DNA of 64,000 nucleotides from Beroe forskalii (lineage: Eukaryota; Ctenophora; Nuda; Beroida; Beroidae). A program made the position numbers and the translations under genes. The notes beneath the pieces were generated by a model. It did no database searches and was not told the origin of the DNA. It saw only the letters and a list, made by a program, of their open reading frames with translations. How positions within the stretch are numbered: position 1 is the stretch's first letter; each line of letters starts with the position of its first letter. Shown piece after piece: positions 59,926 to 64,000 of this stretch. The stretch covers positions 1 to 64,000 of the forward strand of contig WFMF01000350.1 in assembly GCA_011033025.1 (NCBI GenBank). The letters run 5' to 3'.

Positions 59926-60222
59926 TGCTTTCATGTAAAGGCTAATTGTGAATACAGATCGCACGCCTGTGAATGCTCTGGATGGAATCAACATACATCG
60001 AATAAGGCCCATTTTGGGGCCACTTAGTGCTGCTCAATTAAATGTAAAATTCATTTCTTGTAAATAGGCAGACCGCGCGGCTTAATAATAATACACTGGA
60101 ACAGGGCCGAATACATAAGAAACGTCCGCGCAGCGCGCAAAGTAACAAAACATATAACTAGGAGGAAACACTGGAGGAAAAGTAACGAATGTACACTGCT
60201 ATATATGCTTACTACATAAACC

Positions 60223-60317
60223 TAGTGCAGGAAAATGGGCGGTTAAACGACATAAACACACCACTTTGAGCTATGATAATGACGTCATCACACCCCCGCC
60301 TACTAATATCCCTGCAC
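60223..60317. repeat. CPE copy, core type 1, variant arms (B of 48150)
   Basis: TAGTGCAGGAAAATGGGCGG, CACCACTTTGAGCTATGATA, ATGACGTCATCACACCCCCG CCTACTAATATCCCTGCA. Confidence 0.78.
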
Positions 60318-60485
60318 ATTCATTATAAATCTGAATATATGTTATGTTTCTGATAAAAATATAGCGGGAACTATAATGGCTTCTTCTGTGAGCTGAGTGT
60401 CCTGTGGATTGTTTCAAGAAGAAGAGAGATATTATTGTACAGTATATGCGCATATATTAGGTAGACCTAAGAAGTGGGCTTATTA

Positions 60486-60586
60486 AACCCCGTGCACGGG
60501 AAGTAGGCGGTTCATCGTCATGAACTCACTACATAATCATATGATAATGACGTCATCCTACCCGCCTATTTCTCGTGCGCAGGGTT
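60486..60586. mobile_element. CPE copy present in B, absent from A (filled site)
   Basis: 101 bp from AACCCCGTGCACGGGAAGTA GGCGGTT to ACCCGCCTATTTCTCGTGCG CAGGGTT, flanked by TA on both sides (TTA also fits). The core has TCATCGTCATGAACTCAC and CATATGATAATGACGTCATC. In copy A the site near 48412 has only one AGGTAGACCTAAGAAGTGGG block; in B that block lies on both sides of the element. TA ends and a ~27 bp terminal inverted repeat fit a MITE of the Tc1/mariner type; TTA would fit PIF/Harbinger. Confidence 0.82.
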
Positions 60587-61453
60587 TAGGTAGACCTAAG
60601 AAGTTGGCTAGGCTCGAGTGCATACTGCATACATACATGTATGTATGATTTGCACATACATGTATGTATGATGCGCGCATCCATATATGAGCTAATCATA
60701 CACAATGTACACAATAATATGTACACTGTGAACTGTGCACACATGAGAACAATACACAATACACATGATACAATACAAGTATGTACAATATACATTGCAC
60801 GTGTACAGTGTACACTTAATGTATAGTCAAGCGCACCTTTCCAAGTATAAAATGTATGATTAATAATTACCCAAACCTACGCAGTGTGGCATAACATACT
60901 ATGTGGTCTCGCCAACTTGAGAGGAGAAATTATAAACGCGAACACAATAGTCAATACTATAGACGAATGTACACAAGTACATTGGCAAATACAATAGATA
61001 CACTGTAATTAGGTAGACTTATAACTTAATCCAACGAGAAGGAATCGCGCTTCGCATAGAAAAAACTGCTCCTAAAACTGTCAAACAGACAAACATGGAC
61101 AAAAACAAAACCAACAAATAAACAGAAAAACAAACAAACGGCCACAAACCAGCACAAACACACGATAATAGACAAACATAAACACAAACCAGCACAAAAT
61201 CAACGGTATACAACTCTCCCCACAATTTCTAGCGCGTACGATACAAAATACTACACAGCACTGGTTTCCAAGTCATTCGGCATTAATATATCCTATTAAC
61301 GGCACCCAACTGTGGTCCAACTATAGATAAATTTAACAGACATTAGAGGTTACACATAAACAGTACGCCCGGGGGAATGTCGTCATTATGATACTTTTCA
61401 ATGGACTTCGAACTGCCATTTTTTCGCGCGCGCGAAACGTAGATAATATTATT

Positions 61454-61547
61454 CACCGCGCACAAACATAGGCGGTTATCTTCAACATAATTTGGCAGCG
61501 CACACAATGTGAATGACAACATTGAGATCGCCTATTTATTCTGAGCG
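61454..61547. repeat. CPE copy, core type 3 (B of 49187)
   Basis: CACCGCGCACAAACATAGGC GG, TTTGGCAGCGCACACAATGT, AATGACAACATTGAGATCGC and CTATTTATTCTGAGCG. Confidence 0.76.
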
Positions 61548-61682
61548 AATATGAGAATGTACCCAGTTCACCGTACGTTTGAGGGGACTGGGTCTGAGGT
61601 CCTGAGGAAACGACATTAAAACTAATGACCAGCTAATAAATCTAGATCAGATGTTTTAAAATGATTATTTCATTTAAATAAT

Positions 61683-61740
61683 GAAGGGCGGTTTGGGAGT
61701 CACTGATTCGCCGTTTTAAACCATGAAAGTGAAGTCATAT
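61683..61740. repeat. Half CPE, core type 2 (B of 49424)
   Basis: AGGGCGGTTTGGGAGTCACT, GATTCGCCGTTTTAAACCAT, GAAAGTGAAGTCAT. Confidence 0.5.
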
Positions 61741-62159
61741 TTTTGAATGGTTTATAAAGAGCCAAGGAAAGGTACGGGGTGTGTGATTCTTTCTCGTGAC
61801 CCCATCTGGTGGGACTGGAAATTCACGTTGTGATACGATTCCTATCGAGCTACAGTGCCACGTGTCATGAATTAGTTACAACGAATAGATGAATTAAGTT
61901 CGAGATTTTTCTTCATTTTCACGTGTTTACATCATTGAATAATATGAAATTGAATAAATTCACCGGAAGAGGGTTCACATAGGTAACATAAACCGGGCAA
62001 AAACGACTACTTTTCATTTGTTTATGCCACTGGGGAATCCCCTGGGAAATTAACCAATGAGTATCGCGAAAAGAAGAGATTAACCATGATGATGGAAATA
62101 AAAAAAGAAGGATATTGACCAGTCATGCACAAAGTACAAACGCTGATGAAGTTAAAATG

Positions 62160-62228
62160 AATGATCAGCGGGGCTTGAACCCGGGATAGATACACGAACG
62201 AAAAAGTGCATTCACCAAAGGCCACAAA
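62160..62228 (-). other. tRNA-like A and B boxes (B of 49900)
   Basis: GTGGCCTTTGGTGAATGC and GGGTTCAAGCCCCG are unchanged from copy A, while the bases between have several changes. No acceptor stem. Confidence 0.4.
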
Positions 62229-62439
62229 TAATACAGGATAGCACACAGTTGGAGCCGAATATTATGATAAAGAGCAAACTGAGGAAGGTAAAGCTAGTGT
62301 CGTCACTATCATGGGATAAAGTGCGTGGTGAGTATTACTGACACGTTTGAGTGATCATTGCCTGTGTGATATTATACCTCACAGAGTCCCCACCACCACG
62401 CACAATTCTGCAGAATACTTCACATGATTGACGGGTGAT

Positions 62440-62536
62440 TAGGCTCAAAATGGTGTGTTGATGACGTCATTATCACAGGTTAAAGTGTAGAATTGATGAC
62501 GTCACACTGCCTATTTTTCAATAATTTCGTGCGTGA
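62440..62536. repeat. CPE copy, reverse, two intact CREs (B of 50193)
   Basis: TTGATGACGTCATTATCACA, GGTTAAAGTGTAGAATTGAT, GACGTCACACTGCCTATTTT. The second CRE is TGACGTCA here and AGACGTCA in copy A. Confidence 0.75.
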
Positions 62537-62757
62537 TGTGGTGCTCTTATTGGGAGGTAATGAATATACTGGCAGGGATGTAAATAATGGGGTAATCGGT
62601 TAATTTGGTCAGGTACCCAAGGGGTCACTGTGGACAGAAGTGGTACTCAAGGGGTCACTGTGGGCAGTATACGGTACTCAAGGGGTCGCTGTAGGTAAGC
62701 AGTAGGCGGGTAGGACTGAGTTCATTATCATGGTTAAATGAGGCGTTGGGGAAGGTT

Positions 62758-63748
62758 TAACATCGCATTTTTTCCCTCCCCATTGGCCTTTTTGTGTATA
62801 CAAAAAGGCAAATGAGAGGGTTGGCAGAGATCGTGGTCTGGGAGGGTGAGAAATAGGATATGTGTATATGAGGTCCAGGTTTGCAATACAACTACTGTAA
62901 TTTCTGGAAAGTGCCCGGATTGCTCCTTTATAATATCAGTCGCGAAAATGTCCCTCCGTCCGTCCCTCCGTCCGTCCGTCCGTCCCCCCCCCAAATCACA
63001 AAATCTTCAAAATAACGAATTTCATGGAGCTGTCGGTTGTCAAAAGTATAAATCTTATAGGTTGATCTGGCCCATCCGTGCCGCATGCTCGAACTCCTAA
63101 ATTATGATAAGTTCTAAATTTAATTATGCTGTTGAAGAATTCGTGTCTTAAAAATCTAGAATCTTAGGTGTGAGTTGGGCGGTGGATTGGAGGAAAAGGC
63201 TTCGATTTTGTTCTAGGTTTGTACCAAACTGCATAACTATTAGGCTTTCTGCTGGATTCGACTAAGTTTGAGAAATACTATTCGCTGTGAAAGACGAACA
63301 TTGCTTTTTGGAACAAAAGACAGCATTGAAACAGAAAACGAAAGCACCAAATTTTAAAATCAGATGAAAGGTGATATCAACTTAGTATAAACATTCAAGA
63401 AAATACATCGCGTGAATAAACGGTGACACAATTTGATACGAAACGTAAACCAATTCAACAAAATGGCGCGAAATCTACAACGAAATGAGTACAACAACGA
63501 ACGCGCGCGCAAGAATTTTAGAAGAAATGGCACGTGCCAATTTGTGTTCTCGGTGGTCGCGCGCAGCAGCAGCACGCGCATCGGAACAATATTTATATTT
63601 CATACTCTTATTACTTTATAACGACTGCGTTTTGTATCATCTTATTATGATGCTAAGGCTACATCAAGCACCGCGGGGGAGGGAAATTAAGCGCCTGCAT
63701 ACGGCCTATACGGGAACAACAATAATTGTGTCGGTGCAGGCGCAATTC
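62758..63748. other. ~1 kb block present in B and absent from A
   Basis: Copy A runs from GTTGGGGATGGTATTTATTT directly into ATTGTTGGTAAAATAAACG, whereas B has about 1 kb between the matching points. It includes a hairpin GGCCTTTTTG / CAAAAAGGC near 62785-62811, a CCGT tetranucleotide run at 62950-62985 and short open frames without recognisable domains. No terminal repeats or target duplication seen; it may be an insertion in B or a deletion in A. Confidence 0.6.
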
Positions 63749-63789
63749 TTGTTATTGTTGGTGAAATAAACGACCAATTTTATCATAGG

Positions 63790-63912
63790 CCTGGTGTACT
63801 AATTTTCCCAGAGCTCCACTTGAATTTGACCAATCAGCGCGCGTTGACTGTGAATTCGCGCGCTGATTGGTCAATGTCGTGAGGATTTAGGGATCGTACG
63901 GTTTATACTCAG
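63790..63912. repeat. CCAAT-palindrome element, copy B
   Basis: TTTGACCAATCAGCGCGC, GTTGACTGTGAATTCGCGCG and CTGATTGGTCAATG. Both CCAAT arms are intact here, whereas copy A has one base changed in the right arm. Confidence 0.85.
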
Positions 63913-64000
63913 CTTTAGACAGAATATCGGTAAACGCATGAAAAGGCCATGCAGAGCCTTATTGGAAGGGACTGAAATAAGCGTACTGGGGCGGTGAATT

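Larger units (their letters stand above)
55067..64000. repeat. Segmental duplication, copy B (continues past the window)
   Basis: Collinear with 45164-50797. Relative to copy A it contains three extra blocks: 56438-58811 (hAT-like element), 60480-60590 (a CPE with a small flank duplication) and about 62758-63748 (~1 kb, origin unclear). Left boundary at TTTTAGCGCAAATATAGTAT; sequence to the left of it is unrelated to copy A flank. Confidence 0.92.

Overview
The window is nuclear DNA of an intron-rich animal, most likely a marine invertebrate. The evidence is vertebrate-like split genes with GT-AG introns, AATAAA signals, non-LTR, Penelope-like and hAT-like element remnants, many mini- and microsatellites and about 40% GC. 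The exact phylum cannot be fixed from sequence alone. Coding content is low: one complete recognisable gene, one complete unrecognised gene, and one partial innate-immunity-type gene whose first two coding exons are present twice.

Layout. 1-1.9 kb: minisatellite, a GGATCC-rich palindromic repeat, and a decayed Penelope-like reverse transcriptase remnant. 2.1-11.5 kb, plus strand: SASS6 (centriolar cartwheel protein SAS-6), reconstructed here as 16 exons that keep frame and give 657 codons plus stop; intron 14 holds a ~465 bp tandem repeat array with a truncated LINE nested in it. 12-14.6 kb: minisatellite and the first copies of a short palindromic repeat family. 15.2-21.7 kb, plus strand: a three-exon gene for a 559-residue single-pass membrane protein with a Cys cluster and a low-complexity tail; its large intron contains a 1.3 kb satellite of 16 bp units. 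21.7-43.0 kb: no convincing gene, but many short inverted-repeat elements. 43.0-46.1 kb, minus strand: a TIR-domain exon plus two upstream exons whose phases fit, predicting a small N-myristoylated TIR adaptor. From 45.16 kb and again from 55.07 kb: two copies of a tandem segmental duplication (the second runs off the window) with later insertions in the second copy.

The dominant signal is a family of ~75-105 bp palindromic elements, called here CPE (CRE-palindrome elements). GGCGG-containing terminal arms frame one or two TGACGTCA (cAMP-response-element) motifs. I count roughly 45 recognisable copies between 12 and 63 kb, both orientations, with at least three interchangeable core types. The segmental duplication supplies a filled/empty site pair for one copy with TA at both ends, so the family behaves like a mobile MITE. 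A second palindromic family carries paired CCAAT boxes (ATTGGTC/GACCAAT) around a GCGCGC stem, and CACGTG motifs occur in dense clusters, one of them inside a coding exon. Thus three classical promoter motifs (CREB, NF-Y and USF/MYC type sites) are each amplified locally; whether this has a regulatory role is not shown by the sequence.

The two duplicated TIR-adaptor leader exons are identical over all 251 bases while their intron and flanks have diverged (about 7% in a flank I compared by eye, more in the intron). This points to constraint on both copies or to gene conversion, and suggests alternative first exons or two adaptor genes.
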